Notes: generated from the sequence alone by a model not told the origin. Positions 27,912 through 36,323 are shown, counted from the stretch's first letter. The stretch: DNA of 64,000 nt from Candidatus Pelagibacter sp. (GCA_028101445.1 JAOHKR010000001.1:85028-149027), one strand, 5' to 3'. Made by a program: numbers and translations.

Positions 27912-27941
27912 AGTATATCAAGATCAATTTAAATACTACAA
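27912..27941 (-). promoter_or_regulatory. Promoter of the SRP RNA
   Basis: On the minus strand TTGTAG (27941-27936) and TATACT (27917-27912) are separated by 18 bases. The predicted start, about seven bases after the -10, coincides with the GAGG end expected for the SRP RNA at 27905. It would also drive dnaX, ybaB and recR, because no terminator lies between. Confidence 0.6.
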
Positions 27942-27963
27942 GGCTAGATTTGAATTTTGTGGA

Positions 27964-28806
27964 CTATTTTTGCCTATATGCTGAAGATTCGTACACTCCC
28001 AATATATCTAAAGTTTCGGTATGAAAGCCTAGTTCTTCAAGTGCCTTTTTTACTGCAGTTTGTTCTAGATGACCTTCAAAATCTAAGTAAAAATTTGTTT
28101 GGTCAAAAGTATTCTTAACTGAAAAACTTTCAAGCTTTGTTAGGTTAACTTGGTTCGTGGCAAAACCGCCTAGGGATTTATAAAGTGCTGATGGCTCACT
28201 TTTCAATCTAAAAATACAACTAGTAATAAATTTTTTATCATTTGTATATTCAGGTTGCTCAATATTTTTTCCCATTATTAAAAATCTTGTGACATTTCCC
28301 TTTTCATCCTCAATATTTTTTTCAAGAATTTTTAAGTTATACATTTTAGCAGAGAGGTTTGAAGCTATAGCTGCTATAGATTTATCTTTTCCGTCTGCTA
28401 AATCTTTTGCTGATCCGGCTGTATCAACAGAGATGATTGATTTAAATTTTCTTTTAACAATAATATTTTGGCACTGACTGATTGCTTGAGCATGGCTTCT
28501 GACATATTTAATATCTTCAATTTTTGCATCTGGCTTTCCAAGTAAAAAATGTTCCACAGGAAGAAAATATTCACCATGAATTTGTAGCTTATATTTTGGA
28601 AGCAAGTAATGGATATCTGCAACTCTTCCTGCTAATGAATTTTCTATTGGAATTACTATTTTGTAACTAGAGTCGTTATATGCTTGTTTAAAAGTTTCTT
28701 CAAAAGTCGAACAGGTTTTAATTTCTGCATCTTTGTATAATTTTTCCACTGCAATATGAGAGTAAGCTCCAAGTTCTCCTTGTATAGCGACTTTTATTTT
28801 ATTCAT
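27964..28806 (-). CDS. pheA: Prephenate dehydratase PheA
   Basis: The enzyme converts prephenate to phenylpyruvate in phenylalanine synthesis. The 280-residue protein starts KVAIQGELGAYSHIAV and has the catalytic NVTRFLIMG segment, plus a C-terminal ACT domain with SEPSALYKSLGGFA and the NLTKLESF (ESRP-like) phenylalanine site. There is no chorismate mutase domain, so it is the monofunctional form. It overlaps kdsB by eight bases, a pairing common in alphaproteobacteria. Feedback by phenylalanine is expected from the ACT domain. Confidence 0.94.
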   Translation of the reverse strand: MNKIKVAIQGELGAYSHIAVEKLYKDAEIKTCSTFEETFKQAYNDSSYKIVIPIENSLAGRVADIHYLLPKYKLQIHGEYFLPVEHFLLGKPDAKIEDIKYVRSHAQAISQCQNIIVKRKFKSIISVDTAGSAKDLADGKDKSIAAIASNLSAKMYNLKILEKNIEDEKGNVTRFLIMGKNIEQPEYTNDKKFITSCIFRLKSEPSALYKSLGGFATNQVNLTKLESFSVKNTFDQTNFYLDFEGHLEQTAVKKALEELGFHTETLDILGVYESSAYRQK

Positions 28807-29536
28807 TGCTTTCCATTATTTTTTTTACTTCAATTAAATCATTTTCTGTATCAACGCTTAATGGTGAAGAACTAATATATCCCACATGAATTGACATATC
28901 ATTTTCAAGCGCTCTAAGTTGTTCTAACTTTCTTTTTAATTCAAGCTTTGATCTTTCTAAGCTTACATACCTTACTAAGGCTTTATTAGTAAAGGCATAA
29001 ATACCAACATGATGATAAAAATTTTTATAATTTTTTACACCAGCCCTAAAAAAGTCAGTGGCCTTCTGAAAAATGTTAGTCGCAAGTTTATCTTTTACAG
29101 ACACTTTAACATTATTTTCATCTATTAATTCGGACTCTGAGCTAAATGAGCTAGCTAAAGTTCCAATGTCACATTGATCTTTGTGCATGTACGAAACTAA
29201 ATCAGTAATAGCTTGCGGATCTATATTAGGCATGTCTCCCTGTAAATTTACTATTACATTTGGTTCACTTTTTAATTTCGTTTTAAACACTTCATATATT
29301 CGGTCGGTTCCTGTTTGATGGTTTAATGATGTAAGAACGGCTTTACCACCATTACTGATAATTATATCAATTATTTTTTGATCCGGCGTTGCCACATAAA
29401 CTTCTCCAGTATTAGTTTTTTTTGCAGCTTCATAAACGTGTAGAATCATCTCTTTATTGTTTATAAGTTTTAGCGGTTTATTAGGAAGTCTTAACGCATC
29501 CAACCTTGATGGTATTATTATTGCTGTTTTATTCAT
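28799..29536 (-). CDS. kdsB: CMP-Kdo synthetase KdsB
   Basis: KdsB activates Kdo as CMP-Kdo for WaaA. The 245-residue protein begins MNKTAIIIPSRLDALRLPNK, the nucleotide-binding end of the family, and has VNLQGDMPNIDP and HVGIYAF segments. I use the ATG at 29534-29536; a TTG five codons upstream at 29549-29551 lies in the loop of a hairpin and is less likely. The stop side overlaps pheA by eight bases. Its hairpin leader, which leaves only five bases before the ATG, is unusual. Kdo synthesis continues with kdsD at 43 kb. Confidence 0.93.
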   Translation of the reverse strand: MNKTAIIIPSRLDALRLPNKPLKLINNKEMILHVYEAAKKTNTGEVYVATPDQKIIDIIISNGGKAVLTSLNHQTGTDRIYEVFKTKLKSEPNVIVNLQGDMPNIDPQAITDLVSYMHKDQCDIGTLASSFSSESELIDENNVKVSVKDKLATNIFQKATDFFRAGVKNYKNFYHHVGIYAFTNKALVRYVSLERSKLELKRKLEQLRALENDMSIHVGYISSSPLSVDTENDLIEVKKIMESNE

Positions 29537-29541
29537 AATTA

Positions 29542-29558
29542 TGCGTCTCAAAGACGCA
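29542..29558 (-). promoter_or_regulatory. Hairpin directly upstream of kdsB
   Basis: TGCGTCT (29542-29548) and AGACGCA (29552-29558) form a perfect 7-bp stem with a three-base loop. On the kdsB strand the T run precedes the stem, so it is not a terminator for that strand; on the other strand it is followed by A's. It ends five bases before the kdsB ATG, occupying the place of a ribosome-binding site. Confidence 0.5.
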
Positions 29559-29630
29559 AAAAAAAATTAAGTAATTTTAAGTTTTTTTATAAAAGTCGTG
29601 TTATACGTCACCTAAGTATTTACCAAAATT

Positions 29631-30179
29631 ATGGACAGTTTTGAATTAAATAAAATAATCGCTGCAGTGCTTTTAACGGTTTTAATCTTAATTGGTATTG
29701 GAAAATTTACAGATGTCTTGTTCCATGTCGAAAAACCTAAAGAGTCAGCTTATAAAATTGAAGGTCTAGAGGTTGCATCTACTTCTACTTCTAATGCAGA
29801 AACCGAAACCAAGGCTGTTGAAGCAGTTGACATTAAGGCTCTTTTGGCAATGGGTGATTTAGGACACGGAGAAAAAGTTTTTAAAAAATGTACTGCGTGT
29901 CACCAAATTGCTAGTGACGGGAAAAACATGATAGGTCCAAATCTTTGGAGTGTAATTGGAAGAACAGCTGGTTCTGTAAGTGATTATAAATATTCAAAAG
30001 CAATGATAGCTTATGGAAAAGAATGGACATTTGAGGAAATGAACAGCTATTTAATTAAACCTCAAGGTTATGTAAAAGGGACTAAAATGGCTTTTGCTGG
30101 ACTAAGAAAAGAAAAAGATAGAGCTTCAGTTATTTTATTTATGAATTCTAAAAGCAGCAGTCCGAAACCACTACCTTAA
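29631..30179 (+). CDS. Membrane-anchored cytochrome c (CycM/c552-like)
   Basis: The 182-residue protein has an uncleaved N-terminal membrane helix (about 8-26), a flexible Ala/Thr/Glu linker (40-70), and a class I cytochrome c domain with heme site CTACH at 87-91, GPNLWSVIGR at 102-111 and the axial Met in GTKMAFAG at Met153. This is the layout of alphaproteobacterial CycM/c552, which carries electrons between the bc1 complex and cytochrome c oxidase at the periplasmic face. It is divergent from kdsB and overlaps argF by four bases at the convergent end. Confidence 0.9.
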   Translation: MDSFELNKIIAAVLLTVLILIGIGKFTDVLFHVEKPKESAYKIEGLEVASTSTSNAETETKAVEAVDIKALLAMGDLGHGEKVFKKCTACHQIASDGKNMIGPNLWSVIGRTAGSVSDYKYSKAMIAYGKEWTFEEMNSYLIKPQGYVKGTKMAFAGLRKEKDRASVILFMNSKSSSPKPLP

Positions 30180-31102
30180 ACTAAACACCACTTTATAATG
30201 CTCTTTTGAGCATGAACTCTATTTAAAGCCTGTCTCCAAACGACAGATTGCTCTCCATCTATTATCTCATCAGTCACTTCTTCCCCTCTTCCAACAGGTA
30301 GACAATGCATAAAGATTGCATCTGAATTCGCTTTGCTCATTAACTTTTTATTTACTTGATAGGGTTTTAAGGTTTTTTTCTTAGATTTTTTATTAACTCT
30401 ATCATTCATTGAAACCCACTTGTCAGTCATTATACAATCTGAATCTTTTACGGCTTCATCTGGCTTGTTTGTCACTATCAATTTTACTTTATTTTTTTTG
30501 GCCCAACTTAATACTTTCTTTGAGGGAGTATATTTTTTTGGACAACCAATTTTTAGATTAAAATTAAATTTACCAGCAGCTTCAATGAGCGAGTTAGACA
30601 TATTATTGTTCCCATCTCCTAACCAAGAAATTGTTTTGCCGGTTATTAAGCCATTGCTTTCTTCGTATGTTAAAATATCTGACATAATTTGACATGGGTG
30701 GCTTATATCTGAAAGACCGTTGATAATTGGAATATCTAAATATTTACCAAACTCTTCTAGGTTTTTATGTGAAGATGTTCTTAACATTACTATGTCTACA
30801 TACTCCGTTAAAACTTTTGCTGTATCTTTTAATGACTCATCTCCTTTACCATAATGAATTCCATCTGGATCTAAAATTATAGATGAACCTCCTAATTGCT
30901 TAACTGCTATATCAAAAGACATTCTTGTTCTTGTTGATGGTTTTTCAAAAATCATTGCCATAGATTTACCTTTAAAAGGTTTATCTTCGTCTGGCGCAGA
31001 TTTATTCAATCCTTTTCTCTTAAGCTTTCTTGCTTTCGCTTCATCAATAATGGCTCTAAGCTCATTAGAAGAATGATCAGAAATATTTAAAAAATTATTC
31101 AT
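30176..31102 (-). CDS. argF: Ornithine carbamoyltransferase
   Basis: ArgF makes citrulline from ornithine and carbamoyl phosphate. The 308-residue sequence has the carbamoyl phosphate motif FEKPSTRTRMSF near 53-64, the DISHPCQIMSD segment, SWLGDGNNNMSNS, and the catalytic MHCLPVGRGEEV near the C-terminus. Length is typical. The start overlaps argD by four bases, so the pair argD-argF is one translational unit, as usual in alphaproteobacteria. No ARG box is recognised upstream. Confidence 0.95.
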   Translation of the reverse strand: MNNFLNISDHSSNELRAIIDEAKARKLKRKGLNKSAPDEDKPFKGKSMAMIFEKPSTRTRMSFDIAVKQLGGSSIILDPDGIHYGKGDESLKDTAKVLTEYVDIVMLRTSSHKNLEEFGKYLDIPIINGLSDISHPCQIMSDILTYEESNGLITGKTISWLGDGNNNMSNSLIEAAGKFNFNLKIGCPKKYTPSKKVLSWAKKNKVKLIVTNKPDEAVKDSDCIMTDKWVSMNDRVNKKSKKKTLKPYQVNKKLMSKANSDAIFMHCLPVGRGEEVTDEIIDGEQSVVWRQALNRVHAQKSIIKWCLV

Positions 31103-32265
31103 TTATATTTTTTGCAAACATTATCTATTATTTTTAATCCTAAGTTAATTTCTTGTTTTGTGACATTTAAAGGAGGCAAAAGTCTGACAACATTCTCAGC
31201 AGCTCTTACTGTAAGAAGCTTGTTGTCTAATAGTTTTTTAATAAAATTTGTTTGATCTTTATAAAGGCACAATCCTAGCAATAAACCTTTACCCCTAACT
31301 TCTTTGATAATCTTTGGATATTTTTCTTTCAGTTTGTTTAATTCACTTAAAAAATATTTACCATTTTTTGTAACATTGCCTAAAAAACCTTTTTTAAACA
31401 TAATGTCCATAACAGCATTACCTGCACTCATAGCCAAAGGATTGCCTCCAAAAGTGGATCCATGTGTTCCAGGCTTCATCCCCGAAGCTACCTTTTTATT
31501 CACTAAAACAGCCCCAATTGGAAAGCCACCACCTATACCTTTTGCAATAGGGACAATATCAGGTTTTATTTTTGCATGTTCAAATGCAAAAAATTTTCCA
31601 CTTCTGCCAATTCCACACTGAACTTCATCAAGTATTAATAAAATATTTTTTTTATTACAAAGTTTTCTTAATCCTTTTAAACAATAATCGGGAATAACTT
31701 TTATTCCACCTTCTCCCATAATTGTTTCAACCATGATTGCTGCCGTTCTGCTAGTAATGGCTTTTTCTAAACCCTTATGGTCTCCAAAATTAAAATGGTC
31801 AAAGCCGTCTGCTTTCGGACCAAAACCTTCTGTAGCCTTTTTGCTATTGCTAGCAAAAATAGTTGCGATCGTTCTTCCGTGAAAACTATTATTAATACAT
31901 AAAACTCTATTTTTTTTAGGTTGGCCTTTTGAATAAAAATATCTTCTTGCAAATTTTATGGCAGCCTCTGTTGCTTCTGCACCTGAGTTTTGAAAAGCGA
32001 CAAAATCTGCAAATGTTTTTTGCGTCAATCTCTTGGCTAATCTCTCCTGTTCAGGAATAGTAAATACATTCGAAATATGCCACAATTTTTTTGACTGCTT
32101 ATAAACTGATTTAATTAAATAATCATTAGCATGACCAAGGCAGTTAACAGCTATACCTTGGATAAAATCTAAATATTTTTTTCCGCTTTTGCTGTATAAA
32201 AAACTCCCTTTACCTTTAGTAAAATTAATTTTTTTTCTATTATATGTGTTTAGTATCGAGCTCAT
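31099..32265 (-). CDS. argD: Acetylornithine aminotransferase ArgD
   Basis: This PLP enzyme converts N-acetylglutamate semialdehyde to N-acetylornithine. The 388-residue class III aminotransferase contains NSGAEATEAAIKFARRY (PLP phosphate site), NSFHGRT, LDEVQCGIGRSGKFFAFEH and the PLP-lysine segment IVPIAKGIGGGFPIGA. It may also act on succinyldiaminopimelate, as known for E. coli ArgD. It is co-translated with argF (four-base overlap) and follows the ABC-2 permease by three bases, so all three may share a transcript. Confidence 0.93.
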   Translation of the reverse strand: MSSILNTYNRKKINFTKGKGSFLYSKSGKKYLDFIQGIAVNCLGHANDYLIKSVYKQSKKLWHISNVFTIPEQERLAKRLTQKTFADFVAFQNSGAEATEAAIKFARRYFYSKGQPKKNRVLCINNSFHGRTIATIFASNSKKATEGFGPKADGFDHFNFGDHKGLEKAITSRTAAIMVETIMGEGGIKVIPDYCLKGLRKLCNKKNILLILDEVQCGIGRSGKFFAFEHAKIKPDIVPIAKGIGGGFPIGAVLVNKKVASGMKPGTHGSTFGGNPLAMSAGNAVMDIMFKKGFLGNVTKNGKYFLSELNKLKEKYPKIIKEVRGKGLLLGLCLYKDQTNFIKKLLDNKLLTVRAAENVVRLLPPLNVTKQEINLGLKIIDNVCKKYK

Positions 32266-32268
32266 TTT

Positions 32269-33081
32269 TTAGGACTTAATTTTATAACCTTTTTTATACA
32301 ATAGGTAAGTTATGAACCAAGTTACAAAACTTAAAATAATCAAATAAATTAATCCAATCGTGATTGATCCATCTGCCTTTCCAATAAAACTATATCTAAA
32401 ACCATCTATCATATAAAAAAATGGATTAAATTCACTTATCGTTTGAAGAAAACCAGGCAATCTATCGATTGTATAAAAAGTTCCTGATAAGAAAGATAAT
32501 GGTACAATCACAAAATTTGTAACGGTAGCCATGTTATCAAATTTTTCAGACCAAAGCCCTGCTATAATTCCAACATTGCCTAAAATAAAAGATGATAAAA
32601 AAGTAAAAGATATTAAAGTTAAATAATTCTTAATTTCAATATCGATTAATAACTTAAAAGTTATAATTGAAATAACAGCAATCATAACAGCTCTTGTTAT
32701 GGCTGCTAAAGACACCGCTATAGTTACTTCTGCTGCAGATAATGGAGCGTATAGAAGATCAACAATATTTCCCTGTATCTTTGAAATCATGAAAGACGAT
32801 GATGAGTGAGAAAAAGATTGTTGAATAACTTGCATTGAAATCAACCCTGGCGCTAAGAATGTTATGAAAGAAACACCAAGAACATCTCCTCTTTCAGTTC
32901 CAATAGCTAATGATAAAACTAACAAAAATAGTAATGAAGAGATAAGCGGAGAAAAAAGCGTTTGTGCCCAAACATTTAAGAATCTTAATGTCTCTTTTTG
33001 GTATAACGTCCAAGCCCCAACCCAGTTTATTAAACCAAATCTTCTTGTTCCTATTTTATATTTTTTTGTAATTTCAACCAT
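32269..33081 (-). CDS. ABC-2 type transporter permease
   Basis: I place the start at the ATG at 33079-33081 (270 residues); a TTG 13 codons upstream has no ribosome-binding site. The protein has an N-terminal cytoplasmic stretch, six hydrophobic helices and the ABC-2 signature region around FNPFFYMIDGFRYSFIG. It resembles YadH-type permeases that export lipids, polysaccharides or drugs. No ATPase gene is adjacent, which is unusual because such pairs are normally together; the partner must be elsewhere. It is divergent from gcrA and precedes argD. Confidence 0.85.
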   Translation of the reverse strand: MVEITKKYKIGTRRFGLINWVGAWTLYQKETLRFLNVWAQTLFSPLISSLLFLLVLSLAIGTERGDVLGVSFITFLAPGLISMQVIQQSFSHSSSSFMISKIQGNIVDLLYAPLSAAEVTIAVSLAAITRAVMIAVISIITFKLLIDIEIKNYLTLISFTFLSSFILGNVGIIAGLWSEKFDNMATVTNFVIVPLSFLSGTFYTIDRLPGFLQTISEFNPFFYMIDGFRYSFIGKADGSITIGLIYLIILSFVTWFITYLLYKKGYKIKS

Positions 33082-33218
33082 TGATAGACTTATAACTCCT
33101 ATTTTAAAAAAACTGTGCAAAACTAAATCTACTAACAGCCTAAATGCGTTTTAGTGTTTTAAACCACAATATAATGCTCTAAGTTTTATTAAAATACTAA
33201 ATACATTAAAAATATACT

Positions 33219-33716
33219 ATGAGTTGGACAGACGAAAAAGTAGAAAAACTTAGGGAACTTTGGAAAAAAGGCCATACTGCAAGCCAAATTGCTGAAGTAT
33301 TAGGCGATACTACTCGTAATGCAGTTATTGGAAAAGCTCATAGATTAAATTTAGAGGCCAGAGCGCCCTCTAAGAACTCAGGAGCACCTGCATCTAGCGA
33401 TAATAGGCAGATTAAAAGAAGTCCTGCACCAACCTCTAGAAAAGCTAAATTCCAGTCCATTTTATTAGATAAAAATTTTGAACCTGAAAATCCTAAATCA
33501 TTAGAAAATTTAACTGATGAAACATGCAAATGGCCTATAGGGCATCCAAATGAGGAAAAATTTTATTTCTGTGGTAGAAAACCAGAAGGTGAATTTCCTT
33601 ACTGTAAATTACATGTTCTATATGCATTTCAGCCTAAAGGCTCAAAAGAAGAAGTGCTTGAAAAAGGTGATGAAGTTCCAGAATTTATCGAGAAAAAAGT
33701 TAAGTCAGCTGGTTAA
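33219..33716 (+). CDS. gcrA: GcrA cell-cycle regulator
   Basis: GcrA binds sigma-70 RNA polymerase and activates promoters, with DNA methylation at GANTC sites modulating targets in Caulobacter. The 165-residue protein begins MSWTDEKVEKLRELWKKGHT and continues with the conserved helix-turn-helix ending NAVIGKAHRLNLEAR. The C-terminal zinc-like domain has CKWPIGHP, FYFCGRKP and PYCKLHV. The linker is Ser/Pro-rich. This protein is restricted to alphaproteobacteria, so it helps to place the organism. Whether CcrM is present cannot be seen here. Confidence 0.95.
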   Translation: MSWTDEKVEKLRELWKKGHTASQIAEVLGDTTRNAVIGKAHRLNLEARAPSKNSGAPASSDNRQIKRSPAPTSRKAKFQSILLDKNFEPENPKSLENLTDETCKWPIGHPNEEKFYFCGRKPEGEFPYCKLHVLYAFQPKGSKEEVLEKGDEVPEFIEKKVKSAG

Positions 33717-33745
33717 TAAATCTAAAATATTAAAATTTAGTATTA

Positions 33746-33970
33746 ATGAGTTTTGTTAAAAAATACCTCAAATGGTTTAGCACCTTTTTAGTACTAACAG
33801 GAATTCTCTTAACTAATTTAAATATGTATCCAATTAACATTATGTTTCATGGCGCAGGTGTTGTAGGTTGGACTATTGCTGGTTTTTTATCAAAGGATAA
33901 AGCAATCCTAACAAACTTTGGTTTGCAAATACCTTTGTTTCTAATCGGTTTTTATCAATTATTATTTTAA
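33746..33970 (+). CDS. Small integral membrane protein
   Basis: The 74-residue product has a charged start (KKYLKW) and three hydrophobic segments (about 10-26, 33-48 and 56-73) broken by SKDKA. The pattern with LTNLNMYPINI and a second helix with GWTIAG resembles short alphaproteobacterial proteins of unknown function (DUF6552-like; uncertain). It overlaps the aquaporin gene by one base (TAATG), so the two are co-translated and may act together. It follows gcrA by 29 bases. No function is proposed. Confidence 0.6.
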   Translation: MSFVKKYLKWFSTFLVLTGILLTNLNMYPINIMFHGAGVVGWTIAGFLSKDKAILTNFGLQIPLFLIGFYQLLF

Positions 33971-34620
33971 TGAAAAATAGAATATTTATAGGTGAATTTG
34001 TTGGTAGTGCTTTTTTAGTTATGATCATAGTTGGTTCTGGAATCATGGCTCAAAACCTAACTAGAGACTTTGCCGTCATGTTATTAGCTAATACTCTAGC
34101 TACTGGCGCGGGTTTGTTTGTTTTAATAAATTCTATTGCAGATATTTCTGGTGCTCACTTTAATCCTGCAGTTACAATGGTGATGTATTTTACAAAAAAA
34201 ATTAAAAAAGATTTAATTGTTACCTATTTAAGTGCTCAAATTTTAGGTTGTTTATTGGGAGTAATGCTCGCAAACTTTATGTTTGAATTACCTTTAATTG
34301 AACTATCTAAAAAAGTAAGACCTGGATTTAATATCTTTATTGCTGAACTTATTGCTACCTTTGGTTTAATTTTTATTATATTTGGCACATTAAAAAAAGG
34401 TTCAGCTTCGGTAGCTGCGTCTGTTGCAACTTATATTACTGCAGGCTATTGGTTTACTTCTTCGACTTCTTTTGCAAATCCTGCAGTTGCATTAGCCAGA
34501 ACTTTCACAGATACATTCACAGGTATTAGTTATTTAAATACTCCAAGTTATATAGTTGCAGAAATAATAGGTGCTTTATTAGCTTTATTCATAATTAAGA
34601 AAATTATTTCAACAAAATAA
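33970..34620 (+). CDS. Aquaporin / MIP family channel
   Basis: The 216-residue six-helix protein has both MIP half-helix signatures: HFNPAV (NPA 65-67) and FANPAVALART (NPA 170-172), with Arg177 of the selectivity filter. The start KNRIFIGEFVGSAFLV is typical. Many alphaproteobacterial members of this group lie near arsenate or phosphate genes, but here the neighbours are the small membrane protein and a PiT-like carrier. Whether it carries water, glycerol or another small solute cannot be decided; glycerol would fit the ugp genes nearby. Confidence 0.88.
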   Translation: MKNRIFIGEFVGSAFLVMIIVGSGIMAQNLTRDFAVMLLANTLATGAGLFVLINSIADISGAHFNPAVTMVMYFTKKIKKDLIVTYLSAQILGCLLGVMLANFMFELPLIELSKKVRPGFNIFIAELIATFGLIFIIFGTLKKGSASVAASVATYITAGYWFTSSTSFANPAVALARTFTDTFTGISYLNTPSYIVAEIIGALLALFIIKKIISTK

Positions 34621-34867
34621 CCTCGTGAAATGATAGTGTAAAATTGTTGTGTGAAATACAACTGTGAAACATATAATTTTTTTATTTAAATATTTTTTTA
34701 ATAGACAAAACTTTTTAAAAATATACTAAGGAACGTAAAGCCATTCCAAAATAATAATTAATAAATTCTTCACTAGATTTAAATCTCTCAAACGATATAA
34801 AATTGTAACTAAGTAATATGATTCGTACGTTAAGAATAACAATAAAAAATAACAATATAGAAATAAT
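34621..34867. other. Intergenic leader before the PiT-like gene
   Basis: No gene is seen in these 247 bases. A small hairpin GTTGT-GTGAAAT-ACAAC near 34643-34659 followed by T-rich sequence could end the aquaporin transcript. TATACT near 34721 is a possible -10, giving a leader of about 135 bases. Within it, AACGTA near 34733 and TACGTT near 34827 are complementary and could close a long stem. No known riboswitch consensus was recognised and no Pho box was found. Confidence 0.4.
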
Positions 34868-35836
34868 ATGGAACTTACATTAGTTTACACGATTATAGGG
34901 TTCGGATTAGCAGGTTACAGTGTAATCGCTAACGACTCTATTCAAACACTGGGAACATTTATTGCTTCAAAGCAAAAATGGTTCAAATGGTACACGCTCG
35001 CAAGTGCTGCCTCATTAGTAATGATTTTTGCCATAACTTGGGGTTGGTACAGTTATGATGGGGACATTTCTTATGGAAGATTAACAAGAATTCCTTTTCA
35101 AGAAATACAATGGTATCATGCGGTTGCTCCGGCAATTCTATTGCTGCTTACGAGAATTGGTATTCCAGTATCTACAACCTTTTTAGTTTTATCAGCATTT
35201 GCATCAACAATAGTTTTAGAGAAAATGCTTGTAAAAAGTATTGTGGGATATGGTATAGCGGCAACTGTTGCTTATTTCTGTTGGATAGCAGTTTCTAAAT
35301 TTATTAACGAAAAATTAGATGAAGTTAAAGGTGATAAATGGATCGCATTTTGGCGTAATTCTGTTTGGGTATCATCAGGTTGGTTGTGGTGGGTTTGGTT
35401 ATCACATGATGTTGCTAACATTGCTGTGTACTTACCTAGACAATTAGATTTTTCATTACTTTTAATTATATTAGCGTACTTTACGGTTCTACTTTTTTAT
35501 ATCTTCTATATTAAAGGTGGTCCAATTCATCAAGTAGTCTTAGAAAAAACCGGAACTAGATATGCGCGATCAGCAACAATTATTAACGTAATATATGCAG
35601 CGGTGCTTTATTACTTTAAGGAATTGAATGATCTTCCAATGTCAACAACATGGGTATTCGTTGGACTGTTGTGTGGAAGAGAATTAGCTATTTCAACCAT
35701 GAACAAAGACTATAAATTTAAATATGTATTTCCACTTATAGGAAAAGACTTTGTGAAAATGATATTTGGTTTAAGTGTTTCGGTGGCGATAGTGCTAGCA
35801 ATTCACTACTTTATAATACCAAGAGGATTATATTAA
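34868..35836 (+). CDS. Divergent PiT-like phosphate permease
   Basis: The 322-residue protein has about ten hydrophobic segments and two repeated halves. The first half has NDSIQTLGT (22-30) and GIPVSTTF (98-105), the second SHDVANIAVYLP (179-190) and LPMSTTWVFVG (256-266). These match the duplicated GxNDxANxxG and PVSTTH signatures of PiT inorganic phosphate transporters, although both are altered and the protein is shorter than E. coli PitA (499). It ends four bases inside a convergent small gene. The ugp operon lies next door, so a phosphorus or related anion role is likely but inferred. Confidence 0.7.
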   Translation: MELTLVYTIIGFGLAGYSVIANDSIQTLGTFIASKQKWFKWYTLASAASLVMIFAITWGWYSYDGDISYGRLTRIPFQEIQWYHAVAPAILLLLTRIGIPVSTTFLVLSAFASTIVLEKMLVKSIVGYGIAATVAYFCWIAVSKFINEKLDEVKGDKWIAFWRNSVWVSSGWLWWVWLSHDVANIAVYLPRQLDFSLLLIILAYFTVLLFYIFYIKGGPIHQVVLEKTGTRYARSATIINVIYAAVLYYFKELNDLPMSTTWVFVGLLCGRELAISTMNKDYKFKYVFPLIGKDFVKMIFGLSVSVAIVLAIHYFIIPRGLY

Positions 35837-36096
35837 TTTTTTTTCCTCTTGATTTCGTCGTAAAGATTCTTGAGATCTTCGGGAGATAAGTCTTTATCTT
35901 TCAATTTCTCAAGGATCTTATCATTTTCATCATCCTCAACACTTTTAAATGTATAAGGATCCTCTTTATTTTTATCTAAAGTACCGTCTCTTTTTAGCTC
36001 TCCTCTAGCATCCATACCTCTACCAATAGCTTTAAATGTTAGAAATAAAACAGTTCCCATAATTGCAGCAATAACTCCATAAAGAATAATTTCCAT
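35833..36096 (-). CDS. Small protein with one membrane helix and charged tail
   Basis: The 87-residue product has an N-terminal membrane helix (about 4-23) followed by a highly charged, probably cytoplasmic tail rich in Asp, Glu and Lys, with a helical DLSPEDLKNLYDEIKRKK end. No family was recognised. Its stop overlaps that of the PiT-like gene by four bases. A 45-residue membrane protein is encoded 45 bases upstream on the same strand and may be co-transcribed. No function is proposed. Confidence 0.65.
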   Translation of the reverse strand: MEIILYGVIAAIMGTVLFLTFKAIGRGMDARGELKRDGTLDKNKEDPYTFKSVEDDENDKILEKLKDKDLSPEDLKNLYDEIKRKKN

Positions 36097-36141
36097 ACTT
36101 CATTATACTTAAATTATTTGAAAGTGTTAAATTAAAGTTTA

Positions 36142-36279
36142 TTAGACTAGCTTTGTAAGAATATAAACTTGTAATAAAAGGATTATAAATGGCAAGATTG
36201 TTCTAATTAACTCCATTGTATGGTTATATTCATCTAATTTTCTTTCTAACCAATTTCTATTATATTTTTTTTTTGCCAT
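36142..36279 (-). CDS. 45-residue single-helix membrane protein
   Basis: A short frame from ATG at 36277-36279 to TAA at 36142-36144 encodes MAKKKYNRNWLERKLDEYNH and a hydrophobic end (TILPFIILLLQVYILTKLV). The layout, a basic N-terminus followed by one membrane helix, and the filling of an otherwise empty 227-base gap between co-directional genes support a real small gene. It is too short for routine gene finding. The start lies 45 bases after the ugpQ-side gene end on the minus strand. No function known. Confidence 0.55.
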   Translation of the reverse strand: MAKKKYNRNWLERKLDEYNHTMELIRTILPFIILLLQVYILTKLV

Positions 36280-36323
36280 GAGAATATTTATAATAAGATT
36301 AAAAAAAAATCAAGTCTTGGAGA

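Noticed and set aside
29542..29566. Rho-independent terminator before the cytochrome c gene
   Set aside because: The hairpin is followed by A's on the plus strand and preceded by T's on the minus strand, the wrong order for either direction.
35819..35851. Convergent terminator between the PiT-like gene and the small gene on the other strand
   Set aside because: CAAGAGGA and TCCTCTTG can pair, but the loop is long and no T run follows the stem, so support is too weak to list it.
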